Assembly: GCF_030010625.1 (NCBI RefSeq)
Contig: NZ_JASCXN010000003.1
Span: 124,001 to 188,000, forward strand
DNA: 64,000 nucleotides
From: Streptomyces sp. CC208A
GTDB taxonomy: Bacteria > Actinomycetota > Actinomycetes > Streptomycetales > Streptomycetaceae
Reading direction: 5' to 3'
The translations under genes were made by a program, and so were the position numbers. Below, piece by piece: positions 8,036-17,064 of this stretch. The notes beneath the pieces are model-generated. The model was given only the letters and a program-made list of their open reading frames with translations. It did not search any database and was not told the DNA's origin. How positions within the stretch are numbered: the first letter of the stretch is position 1; every line of letters starts with the position of its first letter.

Positions 8036-9328
8036 TCAGTGCGGACGGCCGGCGCCGGCGCGGTGGCCGACGAGGGCGGGCACGGCCCGCGGGTGGTCCA
8101 CCCGGGTGCGCAGGACGGGGGTCCAGCCCGCGTCGGGGCGCAGGATCTCCGACGGGATCTGCTCGTTGTGCACGGCGAGCAGGTCGACCGGGCGCCCGTT
8201 GACGTAGTTGCCGGTGGTGGTGACCGGCGCGTCCTTCCACTTCTTGAGGATCTGCCCGACGGGCACCTCGGGCGCCAGCGTGAAGGCGTTCTTCTCGGCG
8301 ACGAGCTGCGACTCGAACCCGATGCCCAGGCTGTACACGTAGGTGCCGTCCGGGACCACGTAGTGGTTGTTGTACGCGTCGACCTGCCCGAAGCGGACCC
8401 GGGGCGCCCGCTCCACCACGTTGTCGAAGAGGTTGTGGTGGAGGGTGACGCGGAGCTTGCCGCGGTCGGTGGCGCCCGCGCCGTCGCTGTTGCCGATCAT
8501 CAGCGTCTTGTCGTGGTCGGTGAAGGCGTTCCACGAGACGGTGACGAGGTCGGCGCCGCGCACGATGTCCAGCTCGCCGTCGTGCTGCTGGTAGATCTCG
8601 CCGTAGTACCTCGGCAGCGAACTGTCCGGGTGGGCGCCGTCGGTGAAGGTGTTGTGGTCGATCCACACGTGGGTGGAGCCGTACACCACCAGAGCGTCGT
8701 ACTCCGAGTTCCAGGCGCCGTCGGCGCCGTCCGTCGGGTCCCACTGCGGGAAGCAGTCGAGCGGGCTCTCCAGCGTGAGGTTGCGGATCACCACGTTGTC
8801 GACGCCGGTGACCTGGAGGCCGGCGCCGAGGATCGTCGCGTCCCGGCCGACGCCGATGAGGGTGGTGTTCGAAGGGACCTTGACCTTGACGGCCCGGCTC
8901 TGGGCGGCGGCGGAGGCGGCGCGCAGCTCCTCCTGGGGGCCGCTGACCTCGTTCTCGTACCCCCACACCGCCGGGTCGTAGTCGGCGAGGTACTGCTGGA
9001 AGTCGTAGCCGGGGGCCTCGAAGGCGGCGCAGCCGGCCTCGGTGGCGTTCAGGGTGCCGACGACCTTGACGATCCGGGGCTCGGTGCCGGGGACGGCGAG
9101 GGCGGCCCGGAGCTCGGCCCAGGTGGTGACGGTGAAGACGCGGGAGGCGTCGGCGTCGGCGCCGCCGGTGGTGCCGGTGCCGGCGGAGGCCCAGCCGTCA
9201 CCGGCGGGAAGGGTGGCGCGGGCCGGGTCGGCGGGGCGGGGGCCGGAGTGGGCGCCGGCGGCGGGGGCGGTGACGGTGAGGACGAGGGCGGCGGCGGCCG
9301 CCGCTCCCAGCTTCGTGCTTCTGTTCAC
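8036..9328 (-). CDS. secreted pectate lyase, family PL1
   Basis: Secreted lyase of 430 residues acting on polygalacturonate. A Sec signal peptide (LGAAAAAALVLTVTAPAAGA) ends near residue 26. The parallel beta-helix shows the PL1 hallmarks: IGVGRDATILGAGLQV, the calcium-site region with DALVVYGSTHVWIDHNTF, TVSWNAFTDHDKTLMIGNSD and VERAPRVRFG with the catalytic Arg. GTG at 9328 has GAGGAG about 9 bases upstream and overlaps the end of the CE12 gene by 4 bases, so the two are translated together. It works on the product of the downstream CE8 methylesterase. Confidence 0.93.
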   Translation of the reverse strand: MNRSTKLGAAAAAALVLTVTAPAAGAHSGPRPADPARATLPAGDGWASAGTGTTGGADADASRVFTVTTWAELRAALAVPGTEPRIVKVVGTLNATEAGCAAFEAPGYDFQQYLADYDPAVWGYENEVSGPQEELRAASAAAQSRAVKVKVPSNTTLIGVGRDATILGAGLQVTGVDNVVIRNLTLESPLDCFPQWDPTDGADGAWNSEYDALVVYGSTHVWIDHNTFTDGAHPDSSLPRYYGEIYQQHDGELDIVRGADLVTVSWNAFTDHDKTLMIGNSDGAGATDRGKLRVTLHHNLFDNVVERAPRVRFGQVDAYNNHYVVPDGTYVYSLGIGFESQLVAEKNAFTLAPEVPVGQILKKWKDAPVTTTGNYVNGRPVDLLAVHNEQIPSEILRPDAGWTPVLRTRVDHPRAVPALVGHRAGAGRPH

Positions 9329-10143
9329 GCGCGGTTCTCCTCAGATGCGGGGGGCCAGGTGATCCAGCGGGTGGGGACGTCGTCGTCGAGCCGGCGGGTC
9401 TCGCGCGGGGCGAGGACCCGGGTGCGGAGCAGTTCGCGGGCCACGAGCCGGGAGACCTCGATCGCGCCGGGCGGGTTGAAGTGGGTGTTGTCCTGCTCGG
9501 TGTCGGTCCAGTTGAAGTACGTCTTCGTGGCCTCGGGGCCGAGCCGCTGCCACAGGGCGAGCGACAGGGCCTCGACGTCGAGGAGCGGCACGCCGGAGGC
9601 GGCGGCCAGCTCCCGCATCGCCGCCGGGTAGTCGCCGAGCGAGCGGCGCGCGTTCCCTTCGGCGTCGAAGCGGCGGCGTTCCACGGAGGTCGCGAGCACC
9701 GGGAGCGCGCCCCGGGACCGGGCGGCCTCGACGAAGACCCGCAGGTTGTCCTGGTAGGAGCCCCAGGGGTCGGTGGAGCGGGCGGGGTCGGTGGTCTTCT
9801 GGTCGTTGTGGCCGAACTGGACGAGCAGGATGTCGCCGGGCCGCATCGCGGCCCCGATCGGTTCGAGCCGGCCCTCGTCGAGGAAGCTCTTGGTGGAGCG
9901 CCCGTTGACGGCGTGGTTGGCGACCGTGATCCCGTGGTGCAGGAAGAAGGGGAGCGCCGTGCCCCAGCCGGTCTCGGGGGCCGCGTCGGCGTACTTCTGC
10001 GCGGCGGTGGAGTCTCCGGCGATGAAGAGGGTACGGGCGGGGGCGCCGGGCGCGGCGCTCTCGGCACGGGCGGCGGTCCGGCCGGTGACCAGGGCGAGCG
10101 CGAGGCCCGCCCCGGCCACGACCGCCTCGCGGCGGCCCGGCAT
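9325..10143 (-). CDS. rhamnogalacturonan acetylesterase, family CE12
   Basis: SGNH-type esterase of 272 residues that removes acetyl groups from galacturonic acid in rhamnogalacturonan I. A signal peptide (VVAGAGLALALVTG) is followed by block I FIAGDSTAA with the nucleophilic Ser, the GHNDQK block with Gly/Asn of the oxyanion hole, and the C-terminal DNTHFNPPGA with catalytic Asp and His. Its ATG overlaps the stop of the sugar-binding protein by one base (TGATG), and its stop overlaps the PL1 start, so it belongs to the same operon. Deacetylation would help the PL4 lyase at 4070. Confidence 0.92.
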   Translation of the reverse strand: MPGRREAVVAGAGLALALVTGRTAARAESAAPGAPARTLFIAGDSTAAQKYADAAPETGWGTALPFFLHHGITVANHAVNGRSTKSFLDEGRLEPIGAAMRPGDILLVQFGHNDQKTTDPARSTDPWGSYQDNLRVFVEAARSRGALPVLATSVERRRFDAEGNARRSLGDYPAAMRELAAASGVPLLDVEALSLALWQRLGPEATKTYFNWTDTEQDNTHFNPPGAIEVSRLVARELLRTRVLAPRETRRLDDDVPTRWITWPPASEENRA

Positions 10144-11477
10144 CACTTCCGCTGCTGCTTCCACTCGGCCTGGGCCTCGTTGAGCTGCTCGGCGAGCTTG
10201 TCGGCGAAGTCCTTGGCTCTCATGGTGCCGAGGAGGACCTTCTGGAAGGCGGCCTCGTTGTCGGCCTTGGAGATGGTGTTCCAGTCCGGCAGGTAGTACG
10301 GCAGCTGGACGATGGTCGCCTTGCCGCTGAAGAGGACCTCGGCGGCGAGCTTGGTCGGCTCGGCCTCCTGGATCCACGGGTCCTGCGCCGCCTCGGTGTT
10401 GGCGGGGATGGCGCCGGCGGACCTGTTCCACTTGGAGTTGGACGCGTGGGAGGCCGCGAACTCGATGAACTTCCAGGCGGCGGCCTTGTTCTTGCTGGTG
10501 GAGAAGAGACCGAGGCCGTCGACCGGGTGGGAGACCATCACGCGGGTGCCGTCGTCGAGCGTCGGGTTCGGTATGCCGCGGAACTTCCCGGTGCCCAGGG
10601 CCTTCACGTGATCCTGGTACGAGCCGAGGTTGTGGTTCAGCATGCCGATCTCGCCGCTGTCCCACTGGGCGACCATCTTGGTGAAGTCGTTGTTGACGTC
10701 GGCCGCCGGGGTGTTCTTCTTGAAGAGGCCGACGTACTTCTCCAGGGCGGCCACGTTCTCCGGGGCGTTGACGGTGGTCTTGTCGCCCTCCCAGAAGCTC
10801 TGGATGCCGCTCTGGCCGTACATGGCGTCCAGGGCCTGGGCGATGGAGCCGGCGCCGCCGCGGATGGTGTAGCCGAAGCGGTTCTTGTCCTTCTGGGTGA
10901 GCTTGTCGGCCGCCGCGTAGAACCTCGACCAGGTGCTCGGCTCCTCCAGGCCAGCCGCCTCGAACAGGTCGGTGCGGTAGTAGAGGACGCCGTTGCTCGC
11001 GGAGGTCGGGACGGTGAAGAGCTTGTCCTGGCCGCCGGCCGCCTTGACGGACTCGACCATGCCGGGGTTCAGCCTGCCGTGGAGGGCACTGCTCGCGATC
11101 CGCTCGTCCAGCGGCTCCAGCGCGTTCTGCGCGGCGATCCCGGCGAGCATCGCCGCGCCGACGCCGCCGACGTCCGGGAGCCCGCCGCCCTGGATGGCGG
11201 TGTCGTACTTGGACTGCACCTCCTTGGAGGCGACGCCCACGTACTCGACGTCGATGTCCGGGTTCGCCTTCTCGAAGTCGGCGATGATCTCCTTCCAGAC
11301 GTCGGTGCGGACACCGCCGTTGTTGTCCCAGAAGGTGATCCTGCCCTTGCCCGATCCCTCGCTGCCCGCACCGGCGCCCCCGCTGCCGTCGTCACCGCAG
11401 GCGGTGGCGGTCAGCGCGAGGACACCGGACAGGGCGAGGGCGAGGGCGGCTCTGCGCCGGCCGGGGAAGATGGTCAT
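10143..11477 (-). CDS. ABC transporter sugar-binding lipoprotein
   Basis: Family 1 extracellular solute-binding protein of 444 residues. It has a lipoprotein signal with lipobox LTATAC, then ITFWDNNGGVRTDVWKEIIA and EKANPDIDVEYVGV, as in other oligosaccharide binders. ATG at 11477 was chosen because it starts the signal peptide; GAAGAGAG lies upstream. It is placed 95 bases after the broken GH43 and before CE12. The two permeases (15106-16961) are at the head of the same strand-consistent operon, with no other binding protein between them, so it probably delivers to them. The ligand is inferred to be a rhamnogalacturonan oligosaccharide; no ATPase gene is nearby, as is usual in Streptomyces where MsiK serves many importers. 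Confidence 0.92.
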   Translation of the reverse strand: MTIFPGRRRAALALALSGVLALTATACGDDGSGGAGAGSEGSGKGRITFWDNNGGVRTDVWKEIIADFEKANPDIDVEYVGVASKEVQSKYDTAIQGGGLPDVGGVGAAMLAGIAAQNALEPLDERIASSALHGRLNPGMVESVKAAGGQDKLFTVPTSASNGVLYYRTDLFEAAGLEEPSTWSRFYAAADKLTQKDKNRFGYTIRGGAGSIAQALDAMYGQSGIQSFWEGDKTTVNAPENVAALEKYVGLFKKNTPAADVNNDFTKMVAQWDSGEIGMLNHNLGSYQDHVKALGTGKFRGIPNPTLDDGTRVMVSHPVDGLGLFSTSKNKAAAWKFIEFAASHASNSKWNRSAGAIPANTEAAQDPWIQEAEPTKLAAEVLFSGKATIVQLPYYLPDWNTISKADNEAAFQKVLLGTMRAKDFADKLAEQLNEAQAEWKQQRK

Positions 11478-11572
11478 CGTCGGCTCTCTTCTCTCGGGTG
11501 GTACTCGGGTCGTACGGGGGATGGGGTCGTACGGGGATGGGTGTGGGGGAGTACGAGGGGGCTCGCCCGGGT

Positions 11573-13056
11573 TCAGCGAGCGGTGGTGGTGACAGCGGCG
11601 GCGGTGGCGAGGGTGCGGAAGTCCGTGAACACGCCCGTCCCGGCGTGCCCTTCGCTCTCGGGCGCCGCGGCGAACAGGCCGAGCGGGGCGCCCACCCACC
11701 GCCAGGGGGTGGCCGCGAACTCGGGGCCGAGCCGGACGGGTCCCGTACCGGCGTCGTAGGAGAAGCGGCAGCGGCCGTCGGCGGTGACCGCGATCCGCAG
11801 CAGTACCTCGTCCCTGGCGAGCGGCCGAGGGCGGGCCGCGTCCCGCTCCCGGTCGGCGTTGCCCGGCGCGAAGCGGTGGACGAGCAACAGGCCGCCGCCG
11901 TCGGCCCGTTCCAGATCGATCCAGGCGTACGCGTCGCCGAGCACGACCAGACCGGCCCGGGCCCCGGGCGCCCCGGCGCCAGGCCGCAGCCGGACCTCGA
12001 CGGTCCGGGCCCCGGCGGGCAGCCGCTGCGTCAGCACGTGCGGCACCGACCGCAGGTCCTCGGCCAGGTCCGTACGGACGCAGGCGAGCCGCAGCCCCTC
12101 CCCGTCATGCGAACCGGCCCACTCCGCGCGGGGGTTGGCGGTCCACTGCCACTGCGGCCCGAAGACGCCGCCGGGGAAGGCGTCGTCCACGGCCGGCCGG
12201 ACCGCGGGCCCCTCCGGCAGGGCCGGCTCGCGGTGGACGCGTACGGGGGCACCGTCGTCGCCCATGACCGGCCGGCCGTCCGCGTCCCAGCGCATCGGCT
12301 GGAGGCGGACCGGCCGGCCGTACGCGCCGGCCTGCTGGAAGCGGAGGAACCGGTCCTCGCCGTCGCCGGTGCGCACCCAGCCGCCCTGATGGGGGCCGTT
12401 GACGTCGGTGTCGCCCGGGGCGAGGATCCAGAAGCGGGCCTCGTGCCGGTAAGCCCGGGGCCCTCCAGGGTGAACCAGCCGGGGATCAGGTCGGCGTCGA
12501 CCGGCGTCGTGCCCTCGTCGAGGACCTGGGTGCCGTCCGGGCTCATCCGGTGCCCGGTGAGCCGGTTGTCGAAGCCGGCCCGGGACTTCGCCCAGCCGTG
12601 CACCAGGTACGCCTCGCGGCTCTCCTCGTCCCGCAGCGGACGGGCGTCGATCAGGCCACGTCCCCTCTTCACCAGATGGGGACTGCTCCAAGGTCCTTCG
12701 ATCGAAGGGGAGTTGATCTGGAAGATCCCGTGATCCGGGTAGCCCCAGAAGGTCCAGAAGCGGTCGTCGTGGTGACGGAAGGAAGGCGCCCCCACTCCGC
12801 AGTCGTGCCGGGGCCGGGTGAACTCCTCCTCGGGCGCGAGCCGTTCGAGGGCATGCCCGACGAGCCTCCGGTCGACCAGGTCGCGGGAGTGCAACAGCGG
12901 CGGTCCGGGGGCGCGGCCGAAGCTGGAGCCGGTGAGGTGGAAGTCCTCGCCCACCCGGACCGCGTCCGGGTCGGACCAGTCCGCCGCCAGGACCGGGTCA
13001 CGGTACGTGCCGTCCCCCAGGTCGCCGGTGACCTGGGGCACCAGCGGGCAGGTCAC
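11573..13056 (-). pseudogene. GH43 arabinofuranosidase/xylosidase-like gene, frameshifted and internally deleted
   Basis: The N-terminal half reads in one frame from GTG 13056 (TYRDPVLAADWSDPDAVRVG with the catalytic base Asp) to LEGPG near 12455. The C-terminal half continues in another frame from AYRHEARFWILAPGDTDV to 11573. Adding one base gives exactly 495 codons. Compared with GH43 (subfamily 12-like) relatives as remembered, about 25-30 residues around the AGG...GWQ...RS...GPYE segment are missing between ILAPG and DTDVNGPHQG. Several conserved residues look changed (GVGAP where GVWAP is usual, LIDARPL where LIDPCPL is usual). The C-terminal concanavalin-like domain is complete. The start overlaps the DUF6807 gene (GTGA). 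A sequencing error could explain the single base but not the missing segment. Confidence 0.8.
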
Positions 13057-13901
13057 GAGGCCACCGCCTTGCGCACCAGGGCCGCGGCGCCGTCCCGGTC
13101 GAGCCTCCCGTCGGCGACGACCGTCACCACGCGGCGTACGAAGGTCTCGCCTGCAGGGACCGCGAGCCGCTCCCCGTACGCGAGGGAGGAGCCGACGCCC
13201 GGGTACTCGGCGGCCCGTACGAACCACGGGTCGCGCCGGGTGGTCTCCGTCGCCCCGGCGAAGACCAGCGTCCAGCCGTCGCCGCACATCGCCACCCAGC
13301 CGGCGCGGACACCGTGCACGGCCTCCTCGCCGTCCGCGCCGGGACCGAACACCACTGGCGCCGAAGCCTCCTTGGGGGCGCGCCAGAAGAAGCCGCCGTA
13401 GGCGGCGCCCGGGCGTCCGTTGGTGGCCGGACTGCCGATCGACAGGTCGCGGCCGGAGACGTTGGCGACGGAGAAGGTCAGGTCGAGCGCCCACGCCGTG
13501 TCGGTCAGCGGGACCGCGGCGACCGTGCGGTGCTCGGCGAGCAGCCGTTCCCCGCCGGCGGTCCAGCTCACGTCCTCGACGAAGCCGTCCGGGTCGCACA
13601 GCTTGAAGCCGTCGTGCCGCTGTGTGCCGTGGTTGTCGAGCGCGACCGGGCCGCGGCCGCGGACGAAGGTCCTGCCGCCCCAGAAGTTGCAGCCCTCGAC
13701 GTCCGGGACGGCGACGGAGACGCCCAGGTGGTGCACGTGGTCCTCGGGCAGCACCTCGGTGACGGTCCGCCCGGCGAGCGTGGTCACGGGATGGAGGTAG
13801 GGGCGGGGGGAGTGGTCGGCGGAGAGCGCCGGCCGGGTCACGCAGTGGGCGACCGCGCGGCCCGCCGCCCGCAGCACGACACCGGTCCCTTCGGTGCTCA
13901 T
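13053..13901 (-). CDS. DUF6807 (PmoA-like) family protein
   Basis: Protein of 282 residues with the DUF6807 signature: RPYLHPVTTLAGRTVTEVLP, then DHVHHLGVSVAVPDVEGCNF and the FWGGRTFVRG segment; HHxG histidines are conserved. The family was first labelled methane-oxygenase PmoA-like, but it has no demonstrated link to methane oxidation and is found in sugar clusters, often next to Gfo/Idh oxidoreductases as here. No signal peptide or membrane helix. ATG at 13901 has GGAGG 4 bases upstream and overlaps the Gfo/Idh stop (ATGA). A role in processing imported oligosaccharides is an inference from the operon. Confidence 0.85.
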   Translation of the reverse strand: MSTEGTGVVLRAAGRAVAHCVTRPALSADHSPRPYLHPVTTLAGRTVTEVLPEDHVHHLGVSVAVPDVEGCNFWGGRTFVRGRGPVALDNHGTQRHDGFKLCDPDGFVEDVSWTAGGERLLAEHRTVAAVPLTDTAWALDLTFSVANVSGRDLSIGSPATNGRPGAAYGGFFWRAPKEASAPVVFGPGADGEEAVHGVRAGWVAMCGDGWTLVFAGATETTRRDPWFVRAAEYPGVGSSLAYGERLAVPAGETFVRRVVTVVADGRLDRDGAAALVRKAVAS

Positions 13902-15109
13902 CGGACCTCCGCCGGGGCCGGCGACGCCCACGGGGCGCCGAGCTCGGAGTAGAGCCGCAGCTGTTCGGCGCTCCCGTCCACCAGCGCCTCCACGCCCTCC
14001 ACGACCCGCCGCGCGGCGCTCTCGCCGGGCTCGGTACGCCAGTGGGCGGCGGGCAGCGGCAGCGGGTCGGGGGCGGTGCGGACCGCCTCGACCACCCGCA
14101 TGAAGGCGCCGGTCGCGTCCGGCGGCACGAGCAGCGGGGTGCCGTCGGTGAGGTGCGCGACCAGGTTCTCCAGGAGGTCGGTGCGCCCGTACACGGTCTC
14201 CTCGGGGCCGTGGCCGGCCCGCTGGAGCAGAACCCGGTCCTCGCGGTACCAGAAGGTGATCCGGCCGCGGGTGCCGTGCACGACCACGTACGGCTCGCGG
14301 CTCTTCTCCGCGCAGAGCGTCGCCGCCACGGTCACCGGGAAACCGGCGGCCGTGGTGACGCGGACGGCGGAGGTGTCGTCGGACTCGATGGCGTGGGCGT
14401 GGAACAGCTCGGTCTCGATGCCCGTCACGTCCTCGGCCAGGGTGGTCCCGGCGAGCGCGAGGGCGGTGGCGACGGCGTGGGCGAGCGGGTTGGTCAGCGC
14501 CCCGTCGACGACGTCGAGGCCGTCGAGCCGGCGCCGGCCGGCCCAGGGCGCGCGCCGGAAGTACGCCTCGTCGCGGACCCAGGCGCCGGCCGCGCCGACC
14601 CCCCGGACCTCGCCGATCGCGCCGTCGGCGATCAGCTCCCGGATCGCGGGCACGGCGTGCGAGCCGAGCGACTGGAAGCCGATCTGGCAGACGGCGCCGG
14701 CCGCCGCGACCCCGTCGGCCATCCGGCGGAACTCCGCGTACGAGGGGGCCGGCGGCTTCTCCAGGAGGACGTCGGCGCCGTGCCGGACGGCTGCCAGGGT
14801 CAGGTCGGTGTGGGTCTGGATCGGGGTGCTGAGCACCGCCAGCCTCGCGCCGGTGACGGCGAGCAGCGCCTCGAAGTCGTCGGACTGGGCGGGCTCCCCG
14901 AGCCCGTCGAGCTCGGCCGCGTCGAGCGGGCGCAGCTCGCAGACGCCGGCGAGCCGGACCAGGCCCCGCTTCTCCAGGCGGTGGATGTTGAGGAGGTGGC
15001 TGCGGCCGTGGCCGCGGGCGCCCGCGAGGACGACGGGCAGGGGTTCGAAGGCGGGTGCGGGCAGGGGCTCTCGTATGGACAGGGGTTCAGGTGTGGGCAT
15101 GGGGCTCAT
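13898..15109 (-). CDS. Gfo/Idh/MocA-family oxidoreductase
   Basis: NAD(P)-dependent sugar oxidoreductase of 403 residues. The Rossmann fold shows VVLAGARGHGRSHLLNI (about 27-43), STPIQTHTDLTLAA and the EKP motif (VLLEKPPAPSY, about 135), which is the family's signature lysine. The C-terminal alpha/beta domain has NPLAHAVATALALAG with a conserved His in place of the usual active-site region. ATG at 15109 overlaps the permease stop (ATGA). It is coupled to DUF6807 downstream. The substrate cannot be told from sequence; oxidation or epimerisation of a sugar imported by this operon is likely. Confidence 0.9.
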   Translation of the reverse strand: MSPMPTPEPLSIREPLPAPAFEPLPVVLAGARGHGRSHLLNIHRLEKRGLVRLAGVCELRPLDAAELDGLGEPAQSDDFEALLAVTGARLAVLSTPIQTHTDLTLAAVRHGADVLLEKPPAPSYAEFRRMADGVAAAGAVCQIGFQSLGSHAVPAIRELIADGAIGEVRGVGAAGAWVRDEAYFRRAPWAGRRRLDGLDVVDGALTNPLAHAVATALALAGTTLAEDVTGIETELFHAHAIESDDTSAVRVTTAAGFPVTVAATLCAEKSREPYVVVHGTRGRITFWYREDRVLLQRAGHGPEETVYGRTDLLENLVAHLTDGTPLLVPPDATGAFMRVVEAVRTAPDPLPLPAAHWRTEPGESAARRVVEGVEALVDGSAEQLRLYSELGAPWASPAPAEVR

Positions 15110-16026
15110 CCCTTCACCGCCCCGGCGCTGAAGCCGGTGACGAGCCACTTCTGGATGAAGGCGAAGACGATCACGACGGGGACGGCGGCGATGACACCGC
15201 CCGCGGCGAGCGCGCCGAGGTCGACGCTGTCGGCGCCCATGAGGGTGTTGAGGCCGACCGGGATGGTCTGCTTGCTCTGGCTGCTGAGGAACATCAGGGC
15301 GAAGAGGAAGTGGTTCCAGGCGTGGACGAAGGCGAAGGAGCCGACGGCGACCAGGCCGGGCCGCAGCAGCGGGAGCACGACGATCAGGAAGGCGCGGAAG
15401 CGGTTGCAGCCGTCGACCCAGGCGGCCTCCTCCAGGGACGGGGGCACGTTCCTGATGAAGCCGCTGATGAGGATCATCGACAGCGGCAGCTGGAAGACCG
15501 TCTCGGCGAGGATGACGCTGCCGATCGAGTTGATCATCCGCAGCTCGGCGAAGATCTGGAAGAGCGGCACCAGGAGCAGGGCGCCCGGCACGAACTGGGA
15601 GCAGAGGAGGGCCAGCATGAAGCCCTTCTTGAGCCGGAAGTCGAAGCGGGCGAGGGCGTAGCCGCCGGCCAGCGCGACCAGCGTGGTGCTGATGAGGACG
15701 GCGACGCCGATCAGGAGGCTGTTCTGGAAGAAGACCCCGAAGCTGCGCTCGGTCCACACCTTCTCGAAGTGCGCGCTCGTCATCGGCCAGGGCAGCAGCG
15801 AGGTCGAGCCGGCCGGGCGGACGGCGAAGAGGAGGATCCAGTAGAAGGGGACGAGGGTGAAGACGAGGTAGACGCCGAGCGGCAGGTAGATCTGCCAGCG
15901 GGGGACCTCGTCCCAGGCCCGGTGCCGCTTGCGGGCGGCGGCGGGCGGGGTGCGGTCCGGCGGCTCCGCCGGGGGCGTGGCCCCGCCGGTGGGGGCGGTG
16001 CGGGTGCGGGTGGCTGCGGCGGTCAC
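15106..16026 (-). CDS. sugar ABC transporter permease (MalG type)
   Basis: Inner-membrane permease of 306 residues with six predicted helices, the first at WQIYLPLGVYLVFTLVPFYW (about 48-67). The EAA loop that contacts the ATPase is SLEEAAWVDGCNRFRAFLIV. The C-terminus AGAVKG is typical of MalG-type subunits. A 40-residue Pro/Thr-rich cytoplasmic tail precedes helix 1. GTG at 16026 overlaps the first permease's stop by 4 bases (GTGA) and is preceded by GGAGG. It pairs with the gene at 16023-16961. Confidence 0.93.
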   Translation of the reverse strand: MTAAATRTRTAPTGGATPPAEPPDRTPPAAARKRHRAWDEVPRWQIYLPLGVYLVFTLVPFYWILLFAVRPAGSTSLLPWPMTSAHFEKVWTERSFGVFFQNSLLIGVAVLISTTLVALAGGYALARFDFRLKKGFMLALLCSQFVPGALLLVPLFQIFAELRMINSIGSVILAETVFQLPLSMILISGFIRNVPPSLEEAAWVDGCNRFRAFLIVVLPLLRPGLVAVGSFAFVHAWNHFLFALMFLSSQSKQTIPVGLNTLMGADSVDLGALAAGGVIAAVPVVIVFAFIQKWLVTGFSAGAVKG

Positions 16027-16961
16027 TTGCTGTGGCCTCCGAACTTGCTCAGGCGCAGGTAGACGATCGAGCAGAAGAGAAGGATCACGAACGCCACCGT
16101 GGTGAGGGCGGAGGCGTAACCGAAGTTGTGGGCGTCGACGCTGGTCTCGGCGACGTACAGCGGCAGCGTCGTGGTGACGCCCGCGGGTCCGCCGCCGGTC
16201 AGGGTGTAGAGCAGGTCGACGTTGTTGAACTCCCACACCGCGCGCAGCAGTGTGGAGAGCACGATCGCGTCCCGGAGGTGCGGGAGCGTGATGTGGAGGA
16301 ACTGCCGCAGCCGGCCCGCCCCGTCGACCTCGGCGGCCTCGTACAGGTCCTTCGGCACCGACTGGAGGTCGGCGAGGATGAGGATGGCGAAGAAGGGCAC
16401 GCCGCGCCAGAGGTCGGCGACGATCGCCGCCGGGAAGACGGTCGCGGTGTCGGAGAGCAGCGAGGTGCCGTACTCGCCGACGCCGAGGTCCGCCAGGTAA
16501 CGGGTGATGCCGGTCTGGGAGTTGTAGAGCAGCACCCAGATCGCCGAGGTGAGCACGCCGGAGACGGCCCACGGCGAGAAGACCAGGGCCCGGCCGAGCG
16601 CCCGGCCGGCGAAGGTCTGGTTGACGATGAGGGCGAGCGCGAGCCCGAAGAGGAGCTGGAGCGTCACCTCCACCACGACCCACTTGAGGCTGAAGGTGAG
16701 CGTGCCCCAGAAGTGGGGGTCGTCGGTGAAGATCTTCGTGAAGTTGTCCAGGCCGGCGAAGCCGTTCCGCCAGGGCTTGGTCGGGTTGTAGTGCTGGAGG
16801 CTGTAGTAGAAGACGCTCAGCACGGGGTACGCGATGAAGCCCAGCATCAGCAGGCCGGCGGGGGCTATCAGCAGGTACGGCAGCCGGCGGGGGGTCGCTC
16901 CCGTGCGGCGGCGCCCCCGTGCCGTGGCGGCTCGGGGCGGTTCGGTCACAGCTGTGGCCAT
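16023..16961 (-). CDS. sugar ABC transporter permease (MalF type)
   Basis: First gene of the nine-gene pectin operon; permease of 312 residues with six helices, helix 1 at LLIAPAGLLMLGFIAYPVLS (about 30-49). The EAA loop is DLYEAAEVDGAGRLRQFLHI. The ATG at 16961 follows a leader that carries two LacI-type palindromes (17000 and 17046) and a third palindrome (17065), so the operon is probably induced by the transported sugar. With the MalG-type subunit and the distal lipoprotein at 10143 it would form a CUT1 importer for oligosaccharides. Confidence 0.93.
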   Translation of the reverse strand: MATAVTEPPRAATARGRRRTGATPRRLPYLLIAPAGLLMLGFIAYPVLSVFYYSLQHYNPTKPWRNGFAGLDNFTKIFTDDPHFWGTLTFSLKWVVVEVTLQLLFGLALALIVNQTFAGRALGRALVFSPWAVSGVLTSAIWVLLYNSQTGITRYLADLGVGEYGTSLLSDTATVFPAAIVADLWRGVPFFAILILADLQSVPKDLYEAAEVDGAGRLRQFLHITLPHLRDAIVLSTLLRAVWEFNNVDLLYTLTGGGPAGVTTTLPLYVAETSVDAHNFGYASALTTVAFVILLFCSIVYLRLSKFGGHSK

Positions 16962-16999
16962 GACGGCGGCTCCGTTCTCGGGCGGGCGGTGCGGAGTTC

Positions 17000-17013
17000 A
17001 GAAAGCGCTTTCT
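17000..17013. promoter_or_regulatory. perfect LacI operator AGAAAGCGCTTTCT
   Basis: Perfect 14-bp palindrome 38 bases before the first permease start. It is followed by ATC, as is the related site at 20642. Most likely the main operator of the pectin ABC operon. Confidence 0.8.
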
Positions 17014-17045
17014 ATCAAGGGATCGGAAGGCGGGGGATCACAGGT

Positions 17046-17055
17046 GAAGCGCTTC
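17046..17055. promoter_or_regulatory. second LacI-like palindrome GAAGCGCTTC
   Basis: Perfect 10-bp palindrome with the AGCGCT core, centred 44 bases from the centre of the 17000-17013 site (about four helical turns), which would allow looping or cooperative binding. Confidence 0.6.
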
Positions 17056-17064
17056 GCGAACCCT

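Noticed and set aside
13053..13901. DUF6807 protein as a methane monooxygenase subunit
   Set aside because: The PmoA label is historical; the protein has no membrane helices and sits in a sugar operon.
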